DNA from: Caldimicrobium sp. | Lineage (GTDB): Bacteria > Desulfobacterota > Thermodesulfobacteria > Thermodesulfobacteriales > Thermodesulfobacteriaceae | Direction of reading: 5' to 3' | Length of the DNA stretch: 64,000 nt | Assembly: GCA_025059715.1 (NCBI GenBank) | Contig: JANXCE010000007.1 | Location: 1 to 64,000 of the forward strand | Part shown: piece after piece, positions 41,546 to 50,862 of the stretch | Layout of the letters: every line of letters begins with the position of its first letter | How positions within the stretch are numbered: the first letter of the stretch is position 1 | The notes under the pieces: generated by a model | Databases searched by the model: none | The model's input: only the letters and a program-made list of their open reading frames with translations | What the model was told of the DNA's origin: nothing | Made by a program: the position numbers and the translations under genes

Positions 41546-42319
41546 ATGAAGATAGTCTTTTTAGGAGACATTGTGGGGTCTTCAGGGAGAAAAGCGGTTA
41601 AGGAATTCCTACCAGAAATAGTTAGAAAATATAAGCCTGATTTTATAATAGCTAATGGAGAAAATGCAGCAGGTGGATATGGGATCACCGAAAAAATTGC
41701 GGAGGAGCTTCTATCCTATGGAATTCATATTATTACTACGGGAAATCATGTCTGGAAGAAAGAATTTATTCCCTATTTACAAAAAACAGACAGGGTTTTA
41801 AGGCCTGCTAATTATGGACCTGGGGCTCCAGGTAAGGGCTGGACAATCCTTACGCAAGGAAATCTCAAACTTGGAGTTATTAATTTAGAGGGACGGATCT
41901 TTATGCGTCCCTTAGAAAATCCCTTTTTAGTTGCCAAAAACTTAGTGCAGGAGATTGCCCAGGAGACATCCCACATTTTGGTAGATTTCCATGCGGAGGC
42001 TACCTCTGAAAAAATGGCTTTGGGGCACTTCTTAGATGGATTGATTTCCGCCTTAGTGGGAACCCACACCCATGTGCAAACCTCAGATGAAAGAATTCTC
42101 ACTCATGGAACTGCTTATATAACTGATGTGGGAATGTGTGGAGCTATTGAAAGTGTAATCGGGATGAAAATTAATCAAGCAATTGAACTATATCTCACTA
42201 ATGTAGGTAAGAAATTAGAGGTTGAAACTCTTGGCCCTTTAAAAGTAGAGGGAATCTATTTGGAATTTAATACCCAAGGAAAGGCCCAGTTAATTGAAAG
42301 ATTCAGATTTACCTCTTAG
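41546..42319 (+). CDS. YmdB-family metallophosphoesterase (TIGR00282-like)
   Basis: MKIVFLGDIVGSSGRKAV, NGENAAGGYGITEKIAEELLSYGIHIITTGNHVW. Confidence 0.9.
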   Translation: MKIVFLGDIVGSSGRKAVKEFLPEIVRKYKPDFIIANGENAAGGYGITEKIAEELLSYGIHIITTGNHVWKKEFIPYLQKTDRVLRPANYGPGAPGKGWTILTQGNLKLGVINLEGRIFMRPLENPFLVAKNLVQEIAQETSHILVDFHAEATSEKMALGHFLDGLISALVGTHTHVQTSDERILTHGTAYITDVGMCGAIESVIGMKINQAIELYLTNVGKKLEVETLGPLKVEGIYLEFNTQGKAQLIERFRFTS

Positions 42320-42827
42320 AATGTTTTTTCCACCATCTATTGAATAGTTCCCTTTTTAGAGGAGAAAGCCTATCTACAAATAAGATTCCCTCTAAGTGAT
42401 CAAACTCATGTTGAAAGGCAATTGCTGAAAGTCCCTCTAATTCCCTCTCAAAGGGTTTACCATTGAGATCTACCGCTCTAACATAAAGTTTAGCAAAGCG
42501 TTCAACCTTAGCATAATAACCAGGAATACTCAAACAACCCTCCTCGTATTCAGTCACTCCCTCTTTTGCAAGAATTTCAGGATTTATATATACTTCAAGT
42601 AAAGGAGAGCCCTCTTTTTGACCAATATCCATAAGAAAAAATCTCTTAGGAATACCAACCTGATTTGCCGCGAGCCCAAGACCTTTTACGCGATACATCA
42701 ACTCTGCCATGTTTCTAATTAAACTTTGAAGTTCACCATTGATCTCTTCTACAGGAGTGGCTCTCTCCCTTAAAGCTGGATGTCCTAAGGTGACTATTTT
42801 TAATTCCTCTACCATAGACCTCTCCAA
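42309..42827 (-). CDS. def: Peptide deformylase
   Basis: GLAANQVGIPKRFFLMD, EEGCLSIPG, QHEFDHLEGILFVDRL. Confidence 0.95.
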   Translation of the reverse strand: MERSMVEELKIVTLGHPALRERATPVEEINGELQSLIRNMAELMYRVKGLGLAANQVGIPKRFFLMDIGQKEGSPLLEVYINPEILAKEGVTEYEEGCLSIPGYYAKVERFAKLYVRAVDLNGKPFERELEGLSAIAFQHEFDHLEGILFVDRLSPLKRELFNRWWKKHSKR

Positions 42828-42878
42828 ATTAATATCCTTTCCATTAAAATAAAGCTATTTTTATAAATTACAAGCTTC

Positions 42879-44903
42879 TTACTTTCTTATAGAATTAAGA
42901 ACAACACTTAGAGATGAGAAAGCCATCATTATTCCCGCTATTTCTGGTTTAAGAACTATACCTTTTGAATAGAGAAGCCCTCCTGCCAGGGGAATTCCTA
43001 ATACATTATAAATAAAGGCCCAAAAAAGATTTTGACCTATCCTTTTTCTTACGATTTCAGCAACTTCAAAGAAATATTTAATTCCCTTTAATCCTGAAAG
43101 TAAAGTTATATCTCCTATTCTTTTTGATAGATCTACTCCCTCTGCCATCACAAAGGATAGATCCGCTTTAGCTAAGGCAGGAGCATCATTAATTCCATCT
43201 CCTACCATAGCTACCCTATATCCCCTTCGCTGATACTCTTCAACTATTTTAAGCTTATCTTCAGGAGTTACCCCTGCATAGACCTTAGTTATACCTAAAA
43301 GCTGAGCAAGGGGCCACGCCCTTTCCTTTGAATCTCCAGTAGCTAAAATTATCTCTAATCCCCTAAACTTCAGTTCCTTTATAATTTCTACCGCCTCAGG
43401 CCTAATCTCATCCTCTACCTTTACTTTTGCTAAAAGCCTTTCTCCTTGTTTTAAAATCAACTCCCCTTCAATAGGATCTCTGCCTAAAAAAAGATCACCG
43501 CAAAAAATGCCCAGACCAGCTTCCTCCTTACAGTCCTCTATGGGCTCTGGGTCGAGACCAAGTTCTTTTCCATATGTTACAATAGCCCGAGAATAGGGAT
43601 GTTGAGAAGTCATAGCTAAATTGAAGGCCTTTTGTAAAGCGGAGGCATCATAGCTGAGGAATTCCACAACCCTTGGTTTTCCCAAGGTCAAAGTGCCTGT
43701 TTTATCAAGAATAAGCACCCGAATATCCTTTGCTTTCTCAAAAACTGATGGATCCTTAAGAAGTAACCCTCCTCTTAAAGTCCTAACCAATCCCATAGAT
43801 ATAGCTAAAGGGACCGCTAAGCCTAAGGCACAGGGACAAGAAATTACAAGGACTGATAAGGCAAAATTAAAACTTAGAACTACATCCTTACTTTTCAAAT
43901 ACCAGAAAGTAAAAATGGATAGGGACAAAATAATGATAATTAAAACAAAATAATGGGAAACTTTATCCCCAATCCTCTGCATCTTCGGCTTATTCCTTAG
44001 GGCCTCTTCTACTAAACTTAAGAGCATAGAGATAAAACTTCTATCTAATAGAGCTTTAACTTTAGCTTTGGCAAAACCATTCACAACCAGGCTTCCTGAG
44101 ATCAAAGTGGCCCCCTTTTCTTTTAAAAGGGGTTTACTTTCTCCAGTCACTAAGGCCTCATCTACTTCAAGCTTTCCCTCCAAAATTTCACTATCAAGGG
44201 GCACTAAATCCCCTGTTTTTAGAATTATTGTATCTCCAGGTAAAACCTCTGAAAGAGAAACCTCCTTTTCTCCTTTAGGAGTAAGAATTTTAACTTTAGA
44301 GGTCTGAAGGGCAAAGAGTTCTTTTAAGAGATATAGAGCTTTTCCCCTGGTTCTTTCCTCAATATATTTGCCAAGTCTGATAAAGGCTATCAAAAAGGCA
44401 TTGGTCTCAAAAAAGGGCTCACCTGGCAATACCTTAAATAGAGCAAGAAAGCTATAACCTAAAGCGGAAGTAGTGCCCAGAGCCACAAGCACATCCATAT
44501 TACCTATGCGCACCCTCAAACTATTGTAAGCTCCCTTGTAAAATCTATATCCACCAACAATTTGAATTATAAGACTTAGTAATGCCTGAATTCCCAGACT
44601 CATAGGATGGCGATAAAACATTAATCCCATTATGATCAAGCTCCCAATAAAACTAAAAATAAGTAGCTCCTTCTCAAAACTTTTCCTAACTGAGCTACCT
44701 ACTACATGATAACCTATTTCTTCAATAACTTTTTTTAATTCCTCTGCACCTAAGAACTCTTCTTCAAACTCCACATAAACTCTTCCTAACTCAAAGGAAA
44801 CTTCAACCTTTCTAACACCTTTTAAACTTTTAAGGGCATTCTCTATAGCTTTGGCACAATTAACACAGCTCATGCCCTCAACTTTAAATTGTATCCTTTC
44901 CAT
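42879..44903 (-). CDS. copA: Copper-type P1B ATPase
   Basis: HMA domain GMSCVNCAKAIE, SCPCALGLAVPLA (CPC), DKTGTLTLGKP, GDGINDAPALAKADL. Confidence 0.9.
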   Translation of the reverse strand: MERIQFKVEGMSCVNCAKAIENALKSLKGVRKVEVSFELGRVYVEFEEEFLGAEELKKVIEEIGYHVVGSSVRKSFEKELLIFSFIGSLIIMGLMFYRHPMSLGIQALLSLIIQIVGGYRFYKGAYNSLRVRIGNMDVLVALGTTSALGYSFLALFKVLPGEPFFETNAFLIAFIRLGKYIEERTRGKALYLLKELFALQTSKVKILTPKGEKEVSLSEVLPGDTIILKTGDLVPLDSEILEGKLEVDEALVTGESKPLLKEKGATLISGSLVVNGFAKAKVKALLDRSFISMLLSLVEEALRNKPKMQRIGDKVSHYFVLIIIILSLSIFTFWYLKSKDVVLSFNFALSVLVISCPCALGLAVPLAISMGLVRTLRGGLLLKDPSVFEKAKDIRVLILDKTGTLTLGKPRVVEFLSYDASALQKAFNLAMTSQHPYSRAIVTYGKELGLDPEPIEDCKEEAGLGIFCGDLFLGRDPIEGELILKQGERLLAKVKVEDEIRPEAVEIIKELKFRGLEIILATGDSKERAWPLAQLLGITKVYAGVTPEDKLKIVEEYQRRGYRVAMVGDGINDAPALAKADLSFVMAEGVDLSKRIGDITLLSGLKGIKYFFEVAEIVRKRIGQNLFWAFIYNVLGIPLAGGLLYSKGIVLKPEIAGIMMAFSSLSVVLNSIRK

Positions 44904-45092
44904 AAAACCTCTCTCAATTAAATTACAATTTAAAGGCTTCCCTTTATCCAGTTTAGAATTAATTTGATATTTAGTCAACTAAATATTTTTATAGAGACTT
45001 GATTAGATAAGAGCAAGCTATTTGGGGATTAGAATTTTTTAGATTTTATGTTAAAATGATAAGTGTATATCTTTCATCCTAAGGGGGCTACT

Positions 45093-46217
45093 ATGCTTGC
45101 CAAAGTAAATAAAGAGGCTTTAGAGAAACTTTTAAAAAGAGGGGAAAGTGTAGCGGATAAAAGGGCCTCTATGGCGGTATTATCTATGGCTTTAATAAAT
45201 TTTTCGCCGGAAGAGAGAGCTCTTTATTTAACTACTACCGACCTGGAACATGGTTTTAGAGGTAAAATCTCCTTAGAGGACATCCAAGGAGAGGGCCTAT
45301 CCTTTTGTGTGCCCTGTAAAAGATTTTATGATATAGTAAAAAATTTTCCCGAGGAGGAGATTTTTCTCATTAAAGAAGATAGCAGATTATTAATAAAAGA
45401 TGAAAATGAGAGGGTAATCTTTGAGTTAGCTACCACTGATGCGGAGGAGTTCCCAAGCTTGCCAGAATTCTTTGAGGAGAATCTTTTATCCATCCCTGGT
45501 AGAGTGTTAAGTGAGCTTCTTGAAAATACGCTATTTTGTGCCTCTAAAGAGGAGGCAAGATTTGTCTTAGGGGGAGTTTATTTGGAACCTCTACTTGAAG
45601 AACAAAAAATAAGGGCGGTTGCCTCAGATGGGCACAGGTTAGCACTTTTGGACAGAGAAGTAGAAGGACTTAAGGATATTAACTGGAAAGAAGGCTTTAT
45701 TCTTGCAAGAAAGGGAGCGGAAAGAATTGCGGAGATGGCTGAAGATGAACTTTTGGTCCGCTTTGGCTTTATTAATAATTATGGAGTTCTCTTCTGCAGT
45801 GACGGATTCTTTTTTAGTAGAACCATAGAAGGGACCTTCCCAGATTACAGAGCTGTTATTCCCCAATCTTTTCAGAATAAGCTTCAAATAGAGCGAAAAC
45901 TTTTTCTTGAGGCCCTCAAAAGGGTCTCCCTCTTGATTACTGAAAAGTTTAAACCTATTAGAATAGAATTTGGAGTTTCGGAGATCCTCATTAGCTCACC
46001 TGATACAGAAATAGGAAGAGCCCAGATTAAACTACCAGCGGAATATCAGGGAAGCCCTCTTACAATTAATTTTAATGCGGATTATTTGATCTCCGCCTTA
46101 GAAGTTATGAAATCCGAAGAGGTTGAAATGAAAATTAATGATGATAGATCTCCCAGTCTTTTAACAGGCTTTAGAGACGAGGGCTTTCTTTATCTATTAA
46201 TGCCCATGGTCATTTAA
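45093..46217 (+). CDS. dnaN: DNA polymerase III beta subunit (sliding clamp)
   Basis: Clamp domain organisation, ASDGHRLALLDRE, C-terminal LYLLMPMVI. Confidence 0.95.
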   Translation: MLAKVNKEALEKLLKRGESVADKRASMAVLSMALINFSPEERALYLTTTDLEHGFRGKISLEDIQGEGLSFCVPCKRFYDIVKNFPEEEIFLIKEDSRLLIKDENERVIFELATTDAEEFPSLPEFFEENLLSIPGRVLSELLENTLFCASKEEARFVLGGVYLEPLLEEQKIRAVASDGHRLALLDREVEGLKDINWKEGFILARKGAERIAEMAEDELLVRFGFINNYGVLFCSDGFFFSRTIEGTFPDYRAVIPQSFQNKLQIERKLFLEALKRVSLLITEKFKPIRIEFGVSEILISSPDTEIGRAQIKLPAEYQGSPLTINFNADYLISALEVMKSEEVEMKINDDRSPSLLTGFRDEGFLYLLMPMVI

Positions 46218-46248
46218 ACCAAATTCCCTTTAAAAGGTGAGGAAATCT

Positions 46249-48648
46249 ATGGAGAACTATGAGGCTCATAGTATAAAGGTTTTATCAGGTTTAGAGGGCG
46301 TAAGAGTACGCCCTGCTATGTATATTGGCTCCACCGATATACATGGCTTCCATCACCTTCTCTGGGAAGTTCTTGATAATGCGGTAGATGAAGCTTTGGC
46401 TGGTTACGCAAAGGTAATTCGCCTCACCCTGAGAAAAGATGGGTCCGCATGCGTGGAAGACGACGGAAGGGGAATTCCTGTTGATATCCATCCTGAAGAA
46501 GGAATTTCTGCTCTTGAACTTGTAATGACCAGGCTTCATGCGGGAGCCAAATTTGATCACGGTGTGTATAAGGTTTCAGGAGGATTACACGGTGTTGGTG
46601 TCTCAGTGGTTAATGCCCTTTCAGAGTGGTTGGTAGTTGAAGTTTACAGAGATGGTAATATATACACTCAGAGCTATAAAAGAGGCATCCCTCAGGGGCC
46701 TGTAAAAGTTATAGGCCAAACCTCCAAAAGGGGCACTAAAGTCTGTTTTAAACCCGATCCCGAAATTTTTGAAACAGACCTTGAATTTGATCTCGAGATG
46801 GTCACCAAAAGAGTAAAAGAACTTGCTTATCTTAATCCCCAAGTAAAATTTTATGTTGAAGATCAAAGAATTGCTTATAGTGAAAAATTCCATTACAAAG
46901 GGGGCTTAAGTGAATTAGTAAAAAGTCTAAATCAAAAAAAGGAACCCCTCCACTCTAAGGTAATATACATATCAGGAGAACGAGATAATATCATTGTAGA
47001 GGCCGCTCTCCAATATAATTCAGGATATACCGAAACTATGCTGAGCTATGTAAACAATATAAACACTAAGGAGGGGGGGACTCATGTTATAGGCTTTAGA
47101 TCCGCTCTAACAAAGGCAATCAACAGATACTTGGAGACAGAAAAAATAGCTAAGCAATTAAAAATCAAATTGGAGGGTGAAGATGTTAGAGAGGGATTAA
47201 CCGCAGTTTTGTCCCTTAAAATCCCCAACCCTCAGTTTGAAGGCCAAACTAAGACCAAACTGGGCAATAGTGAAGTAAAGCCAATAGTAGAATCTATAGT
47301 TTACGAAGGCTTACTTAAATTTTTTGAGGAAAATCCGGGAGAGGGGAAAAAAATCTTGCAAAAGGTTATTACTACTGCTAAGGCAAGAGAGGCCTCCAGA
47401 AAAGCCAGAGAATTAGTTCGCAAAAAGAGTGAAGCCGAAGAATTTTTAACTGCGGGTAAGCTTGCGGATTGCACCGAGAGGGATCCTGATAAGAGAGAAC
47501 TTTTTATTGTAGAGGGAGACTCTGCAGGGGGTTCTGCCAAACAAGCAAGGGATCGGAAATTTCAGGCGATACTCCCTCTACGAGGCAAGATTCTTAATGT
47601 AGAAAAGGCTAATTTTGAAAAGATGCTTGCCTCAGAAGAAATTAAGAGCCTTATCGCCAGTATTGGAGCAGGCATCGGACCTGAAAGTTTTAATCCTGAT
47701 AAATGTAGGTATCACAAGATCATACTCATGACTGATGCAGATGTGGATGGAGCCCATATTCGAACCTTACTCCTAACCTTTTTCTATCGCCAAATGCCTC
47801 AACTCATCGAACGGGGATGGCTCTACATAGCTCAACCTCCTCTATATCGGGTAGTAGATGGAAAAAAAGAATTTTATATCAAAGATGATCACGAACTTGA
47901 TAAATTTATCTTTAAAAAAATTACAACTAACCTTAAAGTCTTTGTAATCAAAGATAAAAAGACACAGGAAATTAAAGATCCTGCCAAATTTCTCTCCACT
48001 TTAGCCCAATTTGAAAGAGAGCTTTTAAATTTAATCAAAAAAAACTATCCCCTTAAAGCCCTTTTAATGCTCCTTAAAGAAAACATTAGCACCTTAAAGG
48101 ATTTTGAAGATGAAAAGAAAGTTGAAGCCCTATCTCATATTGCTCAAAATCTCGGTTTTAAAATATCGAAAGTAAAGAGTAGTTCCTATAATCCTAAATA
48201 CTTTGAGTTCTATCTTTACTCTGAAAGGGATAGTTACTCCCTTTGTAAAATTGGTCCTGAATTAATCCTTGAGAGGGACTATAGAGAAGCCCATAAAACC
48301 TATGAAGCTCTTAAAAATTACTATGAAGCTACCTTAGAACTGGTCTATAAAGATGAAAAAAGGGTCTTCCCCGATCTTCTAACCCAAATACAAGAAATTC
48401 TAAATTTCCTCCGTGAAGAGGGAAGAAAGGGACTATACATTCAGAGATATAAGGGCTTAGGAGAAATGAATCCTCAACAACTTTGGGAAACAACTATGGA
48501 TCCACAAAGAAGAGTTCTAAAAAGAGTGGCTATTCAAGATGCTGAAAAAGCAGACGAACTTTTTAGCATTTTAATGGGAGAGACAGTAGAACCCCGCAAG
48601 GAATTTATACATCAACATGCCTTGGAATACCGAGAATTAGATATATAA
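46249..48648 (+). CDS. gyrB: DNA gyrase subunit B
   Basis: LEGVRVRPAMYIGSTDIHGFHHLLWEVLDNAVDEA, EGDSAGGSAKQARDRKFQAILPLRGKILNVEKA, QRYKGLGEMNPQQLWETTMDP. Confidence 0.96.
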   Translation: MENYEAHSIKVLSGLEGVRVRPAMYIGSTDIHGFHHLLWEVLDNAVDEALAGYAKVIRLTLRKDGSACVEDDGRGIPVDIHPEEGISALELVMTRLHAGAKFDHGVYKVSGGLHGVGVSVVNALSEWLVVEVYRDGNIYTQSYKRGIPQGPVKVIGQTSKRGTKVCFKPDPEIFETDLEFDLEMVTKRVKELAYLNPQVKFYVEDQRIAYSEKFHYKGGLSELVKSLNQKKEPLHSKVIYISGERDNIIVEAALQYNSGYTETMLSYVNNINTKEGGTHVIGFRSALTKAINRYLETEKIAKQLKIKLEGEDVREGLTAVLSLKIPNPQFEGQTKTKLGNSEVKPIVESIVYEGLLKFFEENPGEGKKILQKVITTAKAREASRKARELVRKKSEAEEFLTAGKLADCTERDPDKRELFIVEGDSAGGSAKQARDRKFQAILPLRGKILNVEKANFEKMLASEEIKSLIASIGAGIGPESFNPDKCRYHKIILMTDADVDGAHIRTLLLTFFYRQMPQLIERGWLYIAQPPLYRVVDGKKEFYIKDDHELDKFIFKKITTNLKVFVIKDKKTQEIKDPAKFLSTLAQFERELLNLIKKNYPLKALLMLLKENISTLKDFEDEKKVEALSHIAQNLGFKISKVKSSSYNPKYFEFYLYSERDSYSLCKIGPELILERDYREAHKTYEALKNYYEATLELVYKDEKRVFPDLLTQIQEILNFLREEGRKGLYIQRYKGLGEMNPQQLWETTMDPQRRVLKRVAIQDAEKADELFSILMGETVEPRKEFIHQHALEYRELDI

Positions 48649-48656
48649 TAAAGGTC

Positions 48657-49187
48657 ATGAAAGAGACCCTATTAGAGGTTATTCCTCAAGCTTTAATCAA
48701 AGAAAAAATTCAAGAATTAGCAGAGACCATAGAGGGAGATTTTCCCGAAGGCCCCCTTACCTTTATAGGAACCCTAAAAGGCGCCTTCATCTTTTTGGCG
48801 GACTTAGTTAGAGCCATAAAGAGAAAGGAAGTAGAAGTGGATTTTGTTAGAGTCAAGAGCTATGGCTATTCAGATACCTCCAAAGGAGAGGTAACTATCA
48901 CTAAGGATGTAGAATTGAAACTGGAAGGAAAAAATGTTATTCTGGTAGAGGATATCGTGGACACTGGTTTGACCTTGGCATTTTTAATAAAGCATATAAG
49001 CTTACATAACCCAAAGACCATTAAAACTTGTGCCCTAATTGATAAAAGGGAGAGACGTAAGGTTGAAGTTAATCTTGATTATGTGGGCTTTACCTTAGAA
49101 AGGGGCTTTCTTGTAGGTTATGGCCTTGATTATGGGGAAAAATATAGACATCTTTCAAGCATATATGAAGTAATTAAAAGTGAGTAA
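48657..49187 (+). CDS. hpt: Hypoxanthine phosphoribosyltransferase
   Basis: GTLKGAFIFLADLVRAI, VILVEDIVDTGLTLAFL. Confidence 0.92.
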   Translation: MKETLLEVIPQALIKEKIQELAETIEGDFPEGPLTFIGTLKGAFIFLADLVRAIKRKEVEVDFVRVKSYGYSDTSKGEVTITKDVELKLEGKNVILVEDIVDTGLTLAFLIKHISLHNPKTIKTCALIDKRERRKVEVNLDYVGFTLERGFLVGYGLDYGEKYRHLSSIYEVIKSE

Positions 49188-49320
49188 CCTCTCTCTTTGG
49201 AAAAGATATAAAAGATTCTTTTGGACTTATTTAAAAGAGAGTCCATGGTATCTCTGGATTCTCAGAATAACAGGGGCACTCCTTATTGCATATATTCTAA
49301 TTAAAGGCTTAGGCCTTTAA
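49180..49320 (+). CDS. Small single-TM membrane protein (46 aa), GTG start
   Basis: MSNLSLWKRYKRFFWTYLKESPWYLWILRITGALLIAYILIKGLGL*; translationally overlaps the hpt stop; absent from the ORF track because of size. Confidence 0.5.
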   Translation: MSNLSLWKRYKRFFWTYLKESPWYLWILRITGALLIAYILIKGLGL

Positions 49321-50606
49321 TATATTATAGGTCCAGGACAGTAAGGATCCAATTCTTTAAAGGGATCTAAATTATAACTATGGGTCACCGCTAAGCAACC
49401 TCTACAAAGGCCATATAATTTACAACCCTGACATTTTATAGACCCAAGTCTATATCTTTGAGCCTCTTCGGAGTAATAAATTTCTTTTAGCGAAGCGCTC
49501 AAAATATTACCCAAGGGGGAGGGGAATTTTCTACAGGCATGAACCTCACCATTAGGTAAAAGGACTAAAAAATTAAAAGCAGCGCCACAACCAAAACCTG
49601 TGCACCCACCGGAGAGCGGTTTTCCTTGTTTTATAAGGAGATAATTAAAAAAATTATCCTTTAGCTCTAAGTAGCCTTTCTCCTCACTAATTTCTAAAAA
49701 TCTTTCTAATACGTTGAAAAACTTCTCTTTACTTGTTGGGGTTAGACCTTTAGCTTCTCCAACCAGGGAGAGCCTATTGAAAGTAAAAGTGTCCGTAAAT
49801 TCCTCTATATAAAGAGCTAAGGGTATTAAATCCTCTAAATTGATTTCATGAAGGGTCATCATAACTCCTCTTGGCACATCATATTTTTCCAGAAGTTTTA
49901 AAAAGGAAAGAGTCCTTTTAAAGTGCCCCTTGCCTCTTATTTTGTCATTCACTTCTTCCAGCCCTTCCAAACTTACCTGATAATAAGCTGGCACCTCAAT
50001 CTCGCATATTTGAGCAATAGCCTCTTCTGTAACAGGATTGCCAAGAATAGATAAACCAAACCCCATTTCCGAAGCTTTTTGGTAAAGCTTAAGAAAATCG
50101 GGATATAAGAAGGGATTTCCTCCAGAAAAACTTATGTGACCAAAAGCCCCCATTTCTTCACAAAATTGATAAAAATCCTCTAGTATCTTTAAATTTTGGG
50201 GTAAGGGTAACTCGGTGATTGAACCTCTGTCATAACAATGCTGACACTTCATATCACAGCGATTGGTTATATGCCATTGTAAGGTAAAAACTTCCGAAAT
50301 TTTAAAATTTTCATTAGGGAAGTAGGCTGTTTGATAGGGGGGCTCTGAGCGGACTATCTTACTAATATTCCTACATAAATAGCCACGATCCTTACCATAA
50401 GCAAGAATTTTTTGTAAAAATTTTATTTGTGTCCCGTAAGCTCTGGATAATTCTAATAAATTATGAGCCTCATCAACAATTTTAACGGCTAATAGATCCC
50501 AGGGATTAGCCTTTATCTTTTTTAGATTACCATTAACCAAAAAACTTAAAAAATATTCTTCCCCCACCCTTTCTATTCTAAGAGTGGGGTTTAAACTGTA
50601 GAGCAT
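49317..50606 (-). CDS. sbtM: Radical SAM/SPASM RiPP maturase, probable SbtM-type (selenobiotic peptide maturase)
   Basis: CDMKCQHC radical SAM cluster, SPASM-like C-terminus (CGAAF..CRKF..CQGCKLYGLCRGC), N-terminal PqqD/RRE-like winged-helix region; 18 nt downstream of a precursor peptide gene. Confidence 0.8.
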   Translation of the reverse strand: MLYSLNPTLRIERVGEEYFLSFLVNGNLKKIKANPWDLLAVKIVDEAHNLLELSRAYGTQIKFLQKILAYGKDRGYLCRNISKIVRSEPPYQTAYFPNENFKISEVFTLQWHITNRCDMKCQHCYDRGSITELPLPQNLKILEDFYQFCEEMGAFGHISFSGGNPFLYPDFLKLYQKASEMGFGLSILGNPVTEEAIAQICEIEVPAYYQVSLEGLEEVNDKIRGKGHFKRTLSFLKLLEKYDVPRGVMMTLHEINLEDLIPLALYIEEFTDTFTFNRLSLVGEAKGLTPTSKEKFFNVLERFLEISEEKGYLELKDNFFNYLLIKQGKPLSGGCTGFGCGAAFNFLVLLPNGEVHACRKFPSPLGNILSASLKEIYYSEEAQRYRLGSIKCQGCKLYGLCRGCLAVTHSYNLDPFKELDPYCPGPIIY

Positions 50607-50624
50607 TCACCAAAATTTTATTTT

Positions 50625-50807
50625 TTAATTTTTAGAAGCGGCTCCACCGCCTCTTTTAGGAGCAACGCTCCCTCATCCTGGTTTCTTTCAACCTGCCCCA
50701 CCATTCAACTCAAGGGACACTGAAGGCACACCGAGCTTTATGGCAGATTGAATCAGGGCACTTAAATCCCAACATTCCAAATACTCTTTAATTTTGGTAG
50801 TTTTCAT
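50625..50807 (-). CDS. sbtA: Selenocysteine-containing RiPP precursor peptide 1 (two in-frame TGA codons read as U)
   Basis: AGGAGG RBS; MKTTKIKEYLECWDLSALIQSAIKLGVPSVSLELNGGAGUKKPGUGSVAPKRGGGAASKN*; aligns with peptide 2 through both TGA codons. Confidence 0.8.
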
Positions 50808-50862
50808 AAAAAACCTCCTATTAGGAATAAATTTTTGACCTTAGCCTACCCGAGGCCTACAA

